From: Clostridia bacterium
GTDB lineage: Bacteria > Bacillota > Clostridia > Oscillospirales > Acutalibacteraceae
Length of the DNA stretch: 64,000 nt
Direction of reading: 5' to 3'
NCBI GenBank assembly: GCA_017513195.1
Contig: JAFXGM010000024.1
Coordinates: forward strand, 1-64,000
Shown here: positions 48,978 through 58,360 of the stretch, piece by piece
How positions within the stretch are numbered: position 1 is the stretch's first letter
Layout of the letters: the number at the start of each line of letters is the position of its first letter
The notes under the pieces: generated by a model
Databases searched by the model: none
What the model saw: the letters and a program-made list of their open reading frames with translations, nothing else
What the model was told of the DNA's origin: nothing
Program-made: the position numbers and the translations under genes

Positions 48978-49001
48978 GCTAATTCTAAAGTAGGTGTTAC
49001 T

Positions 49002-50180
49002 ATGGATAAGGTTCGCATAGGTATAGTAGGTATTGGTAACATAGGTACTGCACACGCAAACACACTTTTTGGTGGCAAGGTAGAGGGTGCGGTGCTTGGC
49101 GCCGTGTGCGATATTTCGTCTGACCGTCGTGAGTTTGCTAAAGAAAATTACTTAGGTGTAGAAACTTTTGATGATTACAATCAAATGTTTGCTAGTGGTC
49201 TTATTGATGCCGTTATAGTATCTACTCCACACAAGCTGCACTGTGATATAGCAATGGATGCTTTGCACGCAGGGCTTAATGTTTTGGTTGAAAAGCCGGT
49301 TGATATTACCGTAAGTAAAGCGAAAGCCATTAATGAGCTAGTCAAGACTACTGACAAAAAGTTTGCTATTATGTTTAATCAGCGTACAAACGATGTGTTT
49401 GCCAAAGCACGCGAAATTGTAAAAAGCGGTGCTTTGGGCGAGCTTAAACGCACTGTTTGGATAATTACTAACTGGTACCGTACACAGCGTTATTATGATT
49501 CTGCCGGTTGGCGTGCTACATGGGCAGGCGAAGGCGGTGGTGTGCTGCTTAACCAAGCGCCACACAACCTTGATTTGTGGCAGTGGATTTGCGGTATGCC
49601 TATAGAAGTACAGGCTAACTGTGAGGTAGGTAAATACCACAACATAGAAGTTGAAGACGACGTAACCTTGCTTACCCGTTACGAAAACGGTGCTACAGGT
49701 ATGTTTGTTACTTCTACCGGTGAATTCCCCGGCACTAACCGACTTGAAATTTCGGGAACTAGCGGCAAAATTGTTGTAGAAAACGGTACGCTAAAATGGT
49801 GGAAGTTACCCGAGGACGAACGTGAAATCTGCTTTAATGCTACCGATTTGTTTCCAAGTATAAAATGCGAGTACGAAGAGTTTGTTACACAAAGCAAAGA
49901 CGGTGAAGCGCATAAAAAGATTATTCAAAACTATGTAAATTCCATATTAAACGGCGAAGAATTGCTTTCTCCCGGTACAGACGGTATTTACGAGTTAACT
50001 CTTTCGAACGCGGCATATCTTTCATCGTGGAAGGGCGGAGTTCCTATTAAGCTTCCGTTTGATACACAGGAGTTTGATACAATTTTGGGTGAAAGACAAA
50101 AAAACTCAAAAACCAACGACCCAAAAGAAAATAAAAATGCAAGCGGTAAATATTCAAAACGCTGGCAGGTGAATTGGTAA
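49002..50180 (+). CDS. Gfo/Idh/MocA-family NAD(P)-dependent sugar dehydrogenase B
   Basis: 392 residues from ATG 49002 after AGGTG; the in-frame ATG at 48963 lies inside the hairpin and is rejected. Rossmann motif VRIGIVGIGNIGTAH, VEKPVD with the substrate lysine, and GEGGGVLLNQAPHNLDLWQW with the catalytic His. A gene duplicate of the previous one that keeps the active site but differs in the substrate-facing C-terminal part (DERQ../YSKRWQVNW tail). Probably catalyses a related or reverse oxidation-reduction step on another intermediate. Last gene of the operon, followed by a strong terminator. Confidence 0.85.
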   Translation: MDKVRIGIVGIGNIGTAHANTLFGGKVEGAVLGAVCDISSDRREFAKENYLGVETFDDYNQMFASGLIDAVIVSTPHKLHCDIAMDALHAGLNVLVEKPVDITVSKAKAINELVKTTDKKFAIMFNQRTNDVFAKAREIVKSGALGELKRTVWIITNWYRTQRYYDSAGWRATWAGEGGGVLLNQAPHNLDLWQWICGMPIEVQANCEVGKYHNIEVEDDVTLLTRYENGATGMFVTSTGEFPGTNRLEISGTSGKIVVENGTLKWWKLPEDEREICFNATDLFPSIKCEYEEFVTQSKDGEAHKKIIQNYVNSILNGEELLSPGTDGIYELTLSNAAYLSSWKGGVPIKLPFDTQEFDTILGERQKNSKTNDPKENKNASGKYSKRWQVNW

Positions 50181-50184
50181 AATT

Positions 50185-50223
50185 AAATCCCGATTGTTCT
50201 TTTGAACAATCGGGATTGTTTTA
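50185..50223 (+). terminator. Intrinsic terminator of the uxu operon
   Basis: AATCCCGATTGTTC TTTT GAACAATCGGGATT followed by GTTTT. Confidence 0.9.
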
Positions 50224-50286
50224 TATACCTATAAACGTTTTTGCCGTAGGTAACAACATCATTGATGGTGCGTTGGTATGTTTAAA

Positions 50287-50547
50287 TTATTTTTTTCTAA
50301 ACTTATTAATAACAAATAAAATCGTGCCAACAATTAGCGAAACAACACCCCAAAATGTAAGTTTGCCGTATATGGAACCTGCCCAAAGAGAATAAGTTAA
50401 AATAGCAGTCGGACCATCCGCACCGCCGATTATACCGATAGATGCCGAATCTCTAGGGATTAAAAGAGAGGAAATTAGTGGAAAAGCAATACCTAAAACT
50501 ATCAACGAGGCGCCAATAATAATGGTTATAATTGAAATCTTTTTCAT
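50287..50547 (-). CDS. Small two-helix membrane protein with the OadB-type GGADGPTAI motif
   Basis: 86 residues from ATG 50547 (GGAGATG upstream). Two membrane helices (about 4-26 and 63-82) flank a short loop ASIGIIGGADGPTAILTYS. That string is a signature of the membrane beta subunit of sodium-pumping decarboxylases (OadB/MmdB/GcdB), where it is part of the ion path, but those proteins are over 370 residues long. Here the motif stands alone in a mini-protein. No decarboxylase genes are near. It could be a remnant, a regulator, or a member of a family of small proteins carrying the motif. Function unknown. Confidence 0.65.
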   Translation of the reverse strand: MKKISIITIIIGASLIVLGIAFPLISSLLIPRDSASIGIIGGADGPTAILTYSLWAGSIYGKLTFWGVVSLIVGTILFVINKFRKK

Positions 50548-50655
50548 ACTTAACATCTCCTTTAAAAACATATTATCATAATACAAACTACTATGCAAGT
50601 AAAAGTGATTATAAACTTTAAAACTAAACAATAATATAATATGTAAGATTTATTC

Positions 50656-50685
50656 TTGACAAGTTATATACAATAATAGTAAAAT
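50656..50685 (+). promoter_or_regulatory. Promoter of the rnj-ftsH gene run
   Basis: TTGACA (50656-50661), 18-bp spacer, TAAAAT (50680-50685), giving a leader of about 107 nt before RNase J. Long leaders are common for autoregulated RNase genes; no riboswitch was recognised in it. Confidence 0.6.
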
Positions 50686-50798
50686 AATATAGATATTATC
50701 TTGGGGTATTATAACTATTCGATTTTAAACTTTATTCTGTGTTGGTAGAATGCAGATGATATACATATTTAAAAGCAATTGGAGGAAAATTTATTTTA

Positions 50799-52700
50799 AT
50801 GATTGAAAACAAAACACAGCAAAAAAGAAAAAACAATACAAATAATAAAAAACAAAATGAATCTGCGGCTAAACGTGCAGTACAAAACCTTGTAAGTGGT
50901 GGCAATAAACCGAATACAAAACAATCTTCTAAACAGAATGTTGCGAAGAATTCAAAGCACAACGCATTGCCGGCTCAAAAGAAGACAATTTCCAATAAAC
51001 CGTCTGCCTCTAAAAAGCGTAGTTCAGCGCCAAAGGCACCCGCAAAGCCCGTAAAAATCATACCCCTTGGCGGTCTTGGCGAGGTGGGTAAAAACATAAC
51101 CCTTTATGAATATGACGGAGATATGATTCTTGTCGACTGCGGTATGACCTTCCCCGATGAAGATACTCCCGGCATTGATAGTGTTATTCCGGATTTTAGT
51201 TATATCTTGGAAAATCAAGATAAAATAAAGGGGCTTGTTGTAACCCACGGTCACGAGGACCATATAGGCGCTATTCCTTATCTTTTAAAGCAGTTTAATG
51301 TACCGATATATGCTACACGACTAACTATTGGTCTTATTTCAGGTAAGCTTAAAGAGCATAAGCTGTTGGGCGACGCCAAGCTTAACGAGGTTAATGCAGG
51401 TGGTGTGGTAGCACTTGGGAAATTTAAAGTAGAGTTTATTCACGTAAATCACTCTATACCCGATGCGGTTGGCTTTGCCATTACGTGCGGTGCGGGTACG
51501 GTGGTGCATATGGGTGACTTTAAGATAGACACAACACCTATTGATGATAAGGTTATTGATATTGCTCGTTTTGCCGAGCTTGGTAAAGCGGGAGTTCTTG
51601 CAATGCTTTCCGATTCTACTAATGCAGAGCGTCCGGGCTATACGTCGTCTGAGCGTTTAGTTGGCGAATCGCTTTCAAACCTATTTAAAAAGGCAGAGGG
51701 CCATAGAATAGTTGTTGCAACCTTTTCTTCAAACATTCACCGCATACAGCAGATTATTGACGAAGCCGCTCGCTGCAAGCGTAAGGTTGCGGTATCGGGC
51801 AGAAGTATGCTAAACGTTGTAAACGTAGCATCAGAGCTTGGGTACTTAAATGTTCCAAGCGGAATACTTGTTGAGATTGAAACAATAAAGAACTATTCGC
51901 CGCGTGAGCTTGTTGTGATTACAACCGGTAGTCAGGGCGAGCCTATGTCAGCCCTTACACGCATGGCTACTAACGAGCATCGTCAGGTAGAGATAGCTCC
52001 CGGTGATATGATAATTATTTCGGCAACACCAATACCGGGCAATGAAAAGCTTGTAAGCCGAGTTGTAAACGAGCTTATGAAGCGTGGCGCTAACGTTGTA
52101 TATGAAAAAATGTATGACGTTCACGTTTCGGGTCATGCTTGTCAAGAAGAACAAAAGCTTATGATGAGCGTCGTAAAACCACAGTATTTTATTCCTGTTC
52201 ACGGTGAACAAAAGCATCTTTATAAGCATGCACAGTTAGCCTATGCTATGGGAATTGATTATAATAACGTTGTAATCGGCGCTAACGGCAGCGTTATAGA
52301 ATTATCAAAAAGCGGTATAAAATGTACCGAAACCGTACCTGCAGGCCGAGTGCTTGTTGACGGCTTGGGCGTTGGAGACGTTGGCAGTATAGTGCTTCGT
52401 GACCGTAAGCATTTGGCTGAAGACGGTATCATTATAGTAAACGTGGCAATCGACAGCTTTACTCGCGAGGTGGTGTCGGGTCCCGATATAGTATCACGCG
52501 GATTTGTTTACGTTAAAGAATCCGACGAGCTTATGGAAGCGCTTGACGGCGTTGTTTGCAACGTACTGGAAAACTGTTACGTTTTAGGCGTTAAGGATTG
52601 GAACACAATAAAAACACGCATCAAAGACAGTGTTGCAAAATTCTTATACAATAAAACGCACAGAAGTCCAATGATACTTCCCATTATTTTGGAGGTATAA
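50799..52700 (+). CDS. rnj: Ribonuclease J
   Basis: 633 residues. After a 70-residue basic, Lys/Asn/Ala-rich tail (about 1-80) comes the metallo-beta-lactamase/beta-CASP core: IIPLGGLGEVGKNITLYEYDGDMILVDCG, the zinc motif HGHEDH (150-155), VHMGDFKID, beta-CASP RIVVATFSSNIHRIQQIID and SGRSMLNVVNVASELG, then HVSGHACQEEQKLM and a C-terminal dimerisation domain. It is a 5'-3' exo- and endoribonuclease in mRNA turnover and rRNA maturation. The N-terminal extension is longer than in B. subtilis RNase J1 and may bind RNA or partners. AGGAGGAAAA lies upstream. Confidence 0.93.
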   Translation: MIENKTQQKRKNNTNNKKQNESAAKRAVQNLVSGGNKPNTKQSSKQNVAKNSKHNALPAQKKTISNKPSASKKRSSAPKAPAKPVKIIPLGGLGEVGKNITLYEYDGDMILVDCGMTFPDEDTPGIDSVIPDFSYILENQDKIKGLVVTHGHEDHIGAIPYLLKQFNVPIYATRLTIGLISGKLKEHKLLGDAKLNEVNAGGVVALGKFKVEFIHVNHSIPDAVGFAITCGAGTVVHMGDFKIDTTPIDDKVIDIARFAELGKAGVLAMLSDSTNAERPGYTSSERLVGESLSNLFKKAEGHRIVVATFSSNIHRIQQIIDEAARCKRKVAVSGRSMLNVVNVASELGYLNVPSGILVEIETIKNYSPRELVVITTGSQGEPMSALTRMATNEHRQVEIAPGDMIIISATPIPGNEKLVSRVVNELMKRGANVVYEKMYDVHVSGHACQEEQKLMMSVVKPQYFIPVHGEQKHLYKHAQLAYAMGIDYNNVVIGANGSVIELSKSGIKCTETVPAGRVLVDGLGVGDVGSIVLRDRKHLAEDGIIIVNVAIDSFTREVVSGPDIVSRGFVYVKESDELMEALDGVVCNVLENCYVLGVKDWNTIKTRIKDSVAKFLYNKTHRSPMILPIILEV

Positions 52701-52728
52701 TGTAGGGGGAGGCATTTATGCCTTCCGC
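52701..52728. repeat. Short palindromic intergenic element
   Basis: TGTAGGG followed by GGAGGCAT TT ATGCCTTCC, a hairpin directly after the RNase J stop codon. Its TGTAGGG lead resembles the reverse of the CCCTACA after the 25870-25891 hairpin, so both may belong to one repeat class. No T-run, so not a terminator. Confidence 0.4.
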
Positions 52729-52768
52729 AATACATAATTGATTAACACTTTGAAAGGAAGTTTTATAT

Positions 52769-53209
52769 ATGAAGGTTATTTTATTGGCCGATGTAAAAGG
52801 CAAGGGCAAAAAAGGCGAGCTTTGCAACGTATCTGACGGATACGCTCGTAATTTCCTTTTTCCAAAGAATTTAGCTATCGAGGCAGACTCTGCCGCTATG
52901 AGTGAACTTAAAAGTCGCGAGGCTGCAGCCGCTCACCACAAGCAAGAGGAAATTGACGCCGCAAAGGCAACTGCCGCAAAATTAGAGGGTAAGAGCGTTA
53001 CCATTAAGGCAAAAGCAGGTAGTAACGGCCGCCTTTTTGGTAGTGTAACATCAAAAGAAATTGCCGAACAGATAAACAAAGAGCTTGGCATTACGGTTGA
53101 CCGTAAAAAGATGAGTGTTGCCGATATAAAGAACTTTGGCGAATACACTGCCGAAATCAAGCTTTATGTAGGCATTACAGCAAAAATTACAGTAAAGGTA
53201 ACGGAGTAA
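52769..53209 (+). CDS. rplI: Ribosomal protein L9 (bL9)
   Basis: 146 residues, typical length. The N-terminal domain [39 protein letters not shown] binds 23S rRNA, a long connecting helix follows, and the C-terminal domain ([21 protein letters not shown]..) matches L9. It sits in the large subunit near the L1 stalk and influences frame maintenance. Eight bases separate it from dnaB, a pairing widely conserved in Firmicutes. The GdpP phosphodiesterase gene, often upstream of rplI, is absent. Confidence 0.96.
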   Translation: MKVILLADVKGKGKKGELCNVSDGYARNFLFPKNLAIEADSAAMSELKSREAAAAHHKQEEIDAAKATAAKLEGKSVTIKAKAGSNGRLFGSVTSKEIAEQINKELGITVDRKKMSVADIKNFGEYTAEIKLYVGITAKITVKVTE

Positions 53210-53216
53210 TTTTATC

Positions 53217-54590
53217 ATGAGTGATAACAACATTATTTATGATATTGACGGCGGCAGACTTCCATATTCGGTAAGTGCCGAGCAGGCGGTATTGGGTTCT
53301 ATGATTAGTGACCCTGAATGTATCAATGAAGTTGCAGTTCAGGTAAGACCAGAATATTTTTACATACCGCAACACAAGGATATTTATACCGCTATTTCGT
53401 CAATGTATGAATTTAGTCAGTCTATTGACTTTATATCTTTGCTTGAAAGATTAAAAAAGGACGGCGTGTATGACGAGGCGGGCGGCAAGGAATATCTTAC
53501 AAAGCTTGTACAAACGGTGCCGTCATCGGCCAACGTGATGACCTATGTTGCCATTATTCGTGAGCAGTTCTATCAGCGCGCGCTTATGGGTGCCGCAAAG
53601 GGAATACTAAAGGATATTGACGAAAACGCTATGGATTCGGGCAAGCTGTTAGACAGTGCCGAACAGCGTATTTTTGAAATTCGTGACGGTCGCGAAATCG
53701 GTGGTCTTACACACATTAAAGATGTAATTTCTGCCGAAACCTATGACCGACTTACAAAAATTAACGACCCAGAGACGCGCAATGATTACATAGGAATTCC
53801 AACAGGTATTGGCGAGCTTGACCGCATTACAACGGGTCTTAATAAATCTGACCTTATTATTCTTGGTGCACGACCCGGTATGGGTAAAACATCTTTTGCG
53901 CTTAATATTGCGCGCAACGTTGCGGTTAATGCCGGTAAAACGGTATGCTTTTTCTCACTCGAAATGTCGCGCGACCAATTAGCACAGCGTATGCTTTCAA
54001 GCGAAGCTGCAATCAAGAGCGAAAAGCTTCGCACGGGCGATCTCGCGCCGGAAGAATGGACAAGACTTACCCAGGCGGGTGAAAATCTTTCAAAGGCCGA
54101 GTTGTATTTTGATGAAAGCTCTAATATTACTGTTCCGGAAATGAAGGCAAAGCTTCGCCGTATGAAGCGCGTGGATTTGGTTGTTATCGACTATTTGGGT
54201 CTTATGCACTCACCACGTCATAACGATAACCGTGTTCAAGAAATATCCGAAATTACTCGTAGCCTTAAAATAATGGCAAAGGAACTTAAGGTGCCCGTAA
54301 TTGCCTGCGCACAGCTTTCTCGTGCTACAGAAACCAAGGGCAAGTCACACAAGCCTATGCTTGCCGATTTGCGTGATTCGGGTTCTATTGAGCAGGACGC
54401 TGATATAGTATTGTTCCTTTATCGTGAGGCGTATTACGACAGTGAAAAGGCATCAGATGAAGATAAAACCGATACTTCAAAATCGATGTGCATTGTTGCT
54501 AAAAATCGTCACGGTGAAGCCAATGTTGACGTACCGCTTTATTGGGACGGTCAGCACACAAGATTTATGTCGGTGGATGGTTTTAGATAA
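53217..54590 (+). CDS. dnaB: Replicative DNA helicase DnaB/DnaC
   Basis: 457 residues. The N-terminal domain (LPYSVSAEQAVLGSMISDPECI) is followed by a linker and the RecA-like ATPase with Walker A GARPGMGKTS (217-226), Walker B-like LVVIDYLGLM, and the C-terminal PVIACAQLSRATE..PMLADLRDSGSIEQDADIVLFLYRE motifs (H3/H4 loops). It unwinds DNA at the replication fork as a hexamer, loaded by DnaC/DnaI-type helpers. No intein is present. Its stop overlaps the start of tilS by one base. Confidence 0.96.
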   Translation: MSDNNIIYDIDGGRLPYSVSAEQAVLGSMISDPECINEVAVQVRPEYFYIPQHKDIYTAISSMYEFSQSIDFISLLERLKKDGVYDEAGGKEYLTKLVQTVPSSANVMTYVAIIREQFYQRALMGAAKGILKDIDENAMDSGKLLDSAEQRIFEIRDGREIGGLTHIKDVISAETYDRLTKINDPETRNDYIGIPTGIGELDRITTGLNKSDLIILGARPGMGKTSFALNIARNVAVNAGKTVCFFSLEMSRDQLAQRMLSSEAAIKSEKLRTGDLAPEEWTRLTQAGENLSKAELYFDESSNITVPEMKAKLRRMKRVDLVVIDYLGLMHSPRHNDNRVQEISEITRSLKIMAKELKVPVIACAQLSRATETKGKSHKPMLADLRDSGSIEQDADIVLFLYREAYYDSEKASDEDKTDTSKSMCIVAKNRHGEANVDVPLYWDGQHTRFMSVDGFR

Positions 54591-55891
54591 TGCTTAAAAA
54601 AGTAACCGAAGCTATCACACGCTTTAATTTGCTAACGGCTAAAAAGCACGTTACTGTAGCGCTTTCGGGTGGCGCCGATTCTATGGCATTGCTTTGCGCA
54701 TTGTGTGAACTAAAGAACGAGCTAAAATTAGAGAAGATTAGCGCCGCTCACTTTAATCACCAAATTCGTGGCGACGAGGCTATGCGCGACCAAAAATTTG
54801 TTGAAGATTTTTGCAAAAGCCGAGATATAGAGTTGTATTTAGGCGAAGCTGACGTACCACAATTTGCCAAAGAACAAGGGATTAGCCTTGAACTTGCGGC
54901 AAGAAAATTGCGTTATGAATTTTTTGAAAATCTTGATACTGATTATATTGCTACAGCGCATACGGCAAGCGATAATATTGAAACAGTGCTGTTTAATATT
55001 ACTCGCGGCACTGCTTTGTCGGGTCTTTGTGGAATTCCGGTAAAGCGTGACCGATATATTCGTCCGCTTATACTGTGTACGCGTGATGACATAGAGGCTT
55101 ATTGTGAAAAAAACAATATTAACTATGTAACCGATAGTACGAACTTATGTGACGATTATACCCGTAATAAAATCAGGCACAACGTAGTACCTGTGTTAAA
55201 AGATATAAACGAGTCGGTTGAAAATGCCGTTAGTCGTATGACAACGGCTTTACGCGAAGATGATGATTTTATAAGTGATATTGCACAGCGTGAATATGAC
55301 AATTTGATTTGTGATGACGGGTTAAAGCTTACAAATTTTAATACTTTGCATTCTGCCGTTGCAAAAAGGATTATTGCAAAATATTGTTCAAACCTTGAAA
55401 TTGAGGTAGATAATTATCATATCAATGCAATTTATGATATTTGTTTACAAGGCGGTAAAATTAGCCTTTCGGGTAAAAATGTTGCATATATTAAAAATAA
55501 CGTTTTAAAGCTTGAAAAGGCTGATAAACCGATAGAAAAGATCTGTTTTACGGTTGATATACAAAAGCATAGCAATAACTTATTTGAAAATAATAAAAAA
55601 GTTCATAATTTGTTATTAAAAAACGTATTGGACTGTGATAAAATAGTTGGGAATTTGGTATTGCGTCAAAGAATTTCGGGCGATACCATCCGTCTTAAAA
55701 ATAAAAACTGCACAAAAACTTTAAAAAAGTTATTTTGTGAATATAAAATACCGCTTAATGAGCGTGAAAATTTGCCCGTTCTTGCTGATGACAATGGTGT
55801 AGTATGGATTTATAAAATTGGCGTCGCAGAACGTGTAGCAGCTGATGAGAGCAGTAACAACATATATATAATAACAGTAGAAAAAATTTAA
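54590..55891 (+). CDS. tilS: tRNA(Ile)-lysidine synthase
   Basis: 433 residues. The PP-loop SGGADSM (26-32) binds ATP; HFNHQIRGDEAMRDQKFVEDFC and ATAHTASDNIETVLFNITRGTALSGLCGI are typical of TilS, with a C-terminal domain (LRQRISGDTIRLKNKNCTKTLKKLFCEYKIP) that recognises the tRNA. It converts C34 of the tRNA(Ile) reading AUA to lysidine, an essential step. Located in the conserved run tilS-hpt-ftsH, overlapping dnaB and 10 bp ahead of hpt. Confidence 0.94.
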   Translation: MLKKVTEAITRFNLLTAKKHVTVALSGGADSMALLCALCELKNELKLEKISAAHFNHQIRGDEAMRDQKFVEDFCKSRDIELYLGEADVPQFAKEQGISLELAARKLRYEFFENLDTDYIATAHTASDNIETVLFNITRGTALSGLCGIPVKRDRYIRPLILCTRDDIEAYCEKNNINYVTDSTNLCDDYTRNKIRHNVVPVLKDINESVENAVSRMTTALREDDDFISDIAQREYDNLICDDGLKLTNFNTLHSAVAKRIIAKYCSNLEIEVDNYHINAIYDICLQGGKISLSGKNVAYIKNNVLKLEKADKPIEKICFTVDIQKHSNNLFENNKKVHNLLLKNVLDCDKIVGNLVLRQRISGDTIRLKNKNCTKTLKKLFCEYKIPLNERENLPVLADDNGVVWIYKIGVAERVAADESSNNIYIITVEKI

Positions 55892-55901
55892 GGGGAATTT
55901 T

Positions 55902-56447
55902 ATGGAAAGAGACGTAGAAAGCATTTTAGTTTCCGAAGAGGAAATTAAACAAATATGCAAACAGCTTGGTGAGCAAATAACCCGTGATTATGAAGGTAAA
56001 AACCTACTTGTAGTAAGCGTGCTTAAGGGTGCTGTAGTTTTTATGGGTGATCTTCTTCGTGAAATTAAGTGTCACTGTCTTATAGATTTTTTGTCGGTAT
56101 CATCATATAGCGGTACAAAAACCACAGGAGTTGTTAAGTTTAAAAAAGACCTTGATATAGATCCCGACGGTATGGACATACTTATAGTTGAGGATATTTT
56201 GGATTCGGGAATTACTCTTTCGTATTTAAAGGGTGTACTTATGGGTAGAAATGCTAACAGCATAAAAATTTGCACTCTGCTTGACAAGCCCGCAAACCGC
56301 AAGGCCGATATAAAGGCTGATTATATAGGCAAGGTTATACCCGATGCATTTGTTATAGGCTATGGTCTTGACTATGATGAAAAATATAGAAATTTACCCT
56401 ATATTGGAATTCTTAAACCATCGGTTTATGAAGAGAAAGGTGAGTAA
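55902..56447 (+). CDS. hpt: Hypoxanthine phosphoribosyltransferase
   Basis: 181 residues. The PRPP-binding loop is [14 protein letters not shown]; the N-terminal [19 protein letters not shown] and the flexible-loop [16 protein letters not shown] complete the type I PRTase fold. It converts hypoxanthine and guanine to IMP and GMP in purine salvage. The tilS-hpt-ftsH order is conserved in Firmicutes, where TilS and HprT can associate and activate ftsH transcription in B. subtilis. Cytoplasmic. Confidence 0.95.
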   Translation: MERDVESILVSEEEIKQICKQLGEQITRDYEGKNLLVVSVLKGAVVFMGDLLREIKCHCLIDFLSVSSYSGTKTTGVVKFKKDLDIDPDGMDILIVEDILDSGITLSYLKGVLMGRNANSIKICTLLDKPANRKADIKADYIGKVIPDAFVIGYGLDYDEKYRNLPYIGILKPSVYEEKGE

Positions 56448-56452
56448 AAGAT

Positions 56453-58309
56453 TTGAAAAAAAGTTTTAAAAACACACTACTGATTATTTTGATTCCTATT
56501 GTGCTTTTCGGTTCTTTTTTGATAGCAAGCAAGGTTGCCGACACAACGGAAACTAAAAAATATAACGAGATAGTAGACCTAATTAAAAACAATGAAGTAT
56601 CAGAGTTTGAGTTGAATTTATATAGTGGTGACCTTACCTATAAGCTTCGCGAAAACGATGGTAAAAAGGCAAAAACCGAACATTATACCGTTGCTGATGC
56701 AAACTTCTTTTACAATGATATAAACGCTGCAGTAAAAGAAATTAATGAAGCAAACAAGGGTACTGATAAGGTAATAAAATACGACTATATCAGAGGCGGC
56801 GAAAGCTCTTGGATTATGGCAATGCTACCGCAGATTTTGCTTATCGGCGTTATGATATTGCTTGGCGTGCTCTTTGTTAAAAAGATGGGCGCATCAATGG
56901 GCGGCGACAAAACCATGAACTTTGGCAAGGCCAAGGTTCGCAAGGACGACGGCAAACGCAAAACCACCTTTGCCGACGTTGCGGGTGCCGACGAAGAAAA
57001 GGAAGAAATGGCAGAGATTGTTGATTTTCTTAAAGACCCCAAAAAGTTTAACGAATTGGGTGCGCGTATTCCAAAAGGTGTATTGCTTGTTGGCCCTCCC
57101 GGAACGGGTAAAACCTTGCTTGCTCGTGCAGTTGCAGGTGAAGCGGGTGTACCGTTTTTCTCGATATCGGGTTCTGACTTTGTTGAAATGTTTGTAGGTG
57201 TGGGTGCGTCACGTGTACGTGATTTGTTTGGCGAAGCCAAGAAAAATGCCCCTGCAATCGTATTTATAGATGAAATCGATGCCGTTGGTCGTCAGAGAGG
57301 TGCCGGTCTTGGTGGTGGTCACGATGAACGTGAACAAACACTTAACCAGTTGCTTGTTGAAATGGACGGCTTTGGCGCAAACGAGGGTGTTATTGTTATG
57401 GCGGCTACTAACCGTCCTGACATACTTGACAAGGCGCTTTTGCGCCCGGGTCGTTTTGACCGTCAGATTACTGTTAACTACCCAGACGTTAAGGGTAGAG
57501 AAGAGATACTAAAGGTTCACTCTCGCGGTAAGCCACTAGGTCCTGACGTAAGTCTTGCTACCATTGCAAAATCAACTTCAGGCTTTACGGGTGCTGACCT
57601 TGAAAACCTGCTTAACGAAGCAGCACTTCTTGCTGTTCGTCACGGTAAAAAGGCAATCACTCAAGAAGAGATTGAGGAAGCTACCATTAAGGTTGTAATG
57701 GGTACTGAAAAGAAATCTCACAAGGTACGTGAGAAGGACAAGATGGTAACCTCTTATCACGAGGCAGGCCACGCTATTGTATCGTATTTCTTGCCGACCC
57801 AAGACCCTGTGCATCAAATCTCGATTATTCCACGCGGTATGGCAGCAGGTTATACAATGTATTTGCCTACCGAAGAAAAGGGTCACACCAGCCGCAACCA
57901 GATTTTAGAGCAGATTTGTTCACTTCTTGGCGGTCGTGCCGCAGAGCAGCTTACACAAGATGATGTTTGCACCGGCGCTTCAAATGATATTCAGCGTGCT
58001 ACCGAGCTTGCCCGCAAAATGGTTACACGTTTTGGTATGAGCGACAAGTTAGGTCTTGTAGTTTACGGTGACGACAATAACGAGGTGTTCTTAGGTCGTG
58101 ATTTCTCGTCAACACCTAACTACTCTGAAAAGACAGCCGCTACCATTGACGACGAAATTGAAGCAGTTGTTATGAAGCAGTATGAAAAGGCGCTTGAGCT
58201 TCTTAAAGGAGCAATGCCCAAGCTTCACGAGGTTGCAAAGGTACTATTTGAAAACGAAAAAATTTCGGGCGACGACTTCCGCGCAATTATGGAAGCAAAA
58301 GCAGAATAA
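56453..58309 (+). CDS. ftsH: ATP-dependent zinc metalloprotease FtsH
   Basis: 618 residues from a TTG start, with AAAGGTGAG upstream. Two membrane helices (about 5-25 and 118-140) frame an extracytoplasmic domain, followed by the AAA module with Walker A GPPGTGKT (214-221), Walker [12 protein letters not shown], the [22 protein letters not shown], and the protease motif HEAGH (H436, E437, H440). It degrades membrane and regulatory proteins as a hexamer. End of the core gene run; a terminator follows. Confidence 0.97.
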   Translation: MKKSFKNTLLIILIPIVLFGSFLIASKVADTTETKKYNEIVDLIKNNEVSEFELNLYSGDLTYKLRENDGKKAKTEHYTVADANFFYNDINAAVKEINEANKGTDKVIKYDYIRGGESSWIMAMLPQILLIGVMILLGVLFVKKMGASMGGDKTMNFGKAKVRKDDGKRKTTFADVAGADEEKEEMAEIVDFLKDPKKFNELGARIPKGVLLVGPPGTGKTLLARAVAGEAGVPFFSISGSDFVEMFVGVGASRVRDLFGEAKKNAPAIVFIDEIDAVGRQRGAGLGGGHDEREQTLNQLLVEMDGFGANEGVIVMAATNRPDILDKALLRPGRFDRQITVNYPDVKGREEILKVHSRGKPLGPDVSLATIAKSTSGFTGADLENLLNEAALLAVRHGKKAITQEEIEEATIKVVMGTEKKSHKVREKDKMVTSYHEAGHAIVSYFLPTQDPVHQISIIPRGMAAGYTMYLPTEEKGHTSRNQILEQICSLLGGRAAEQLTQDDVCTGASNDIQRATELARKMVTRFGMSDKLGLVVYGDDNNEVFLGRDFSSTPNYSEKTAATIDDEIEAVVMKQYEKALELLKGAMPKLHEVAKVLFENEKISGDDFRAIMEAKAE

Positions 58310-58310
58310 A

Positions 58311-58352
58311 ACAACACAAGGCTTGAGGTTAAACCTCAAGCCTTGTATTGTT
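58311..58352. terminator. Bidirectional intrinsic terminator
   Basis: ACAAGGCTTGAGGTT A AACCTCAAGCCTTGT between ftsH and the convergent DppA-like gene, A/T-rich on both sides. Confidence 0.9.
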
Positions 58353-58360
58353 TATAAATA

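Noticed and set aside
48963..49001. Earlier ATG start for the second Gfo/Idh dehydrogenase
   Set aside because: Lies inside the intercistronic hairpin; the ATG at 49002 has its own AGGTG and directly precedes the Rossmann fold.
50686..50798. Riboswitch in the RNase J leader
   Set aside because: A/T-rich with no recognisable aptamer core or terminator hairpin.
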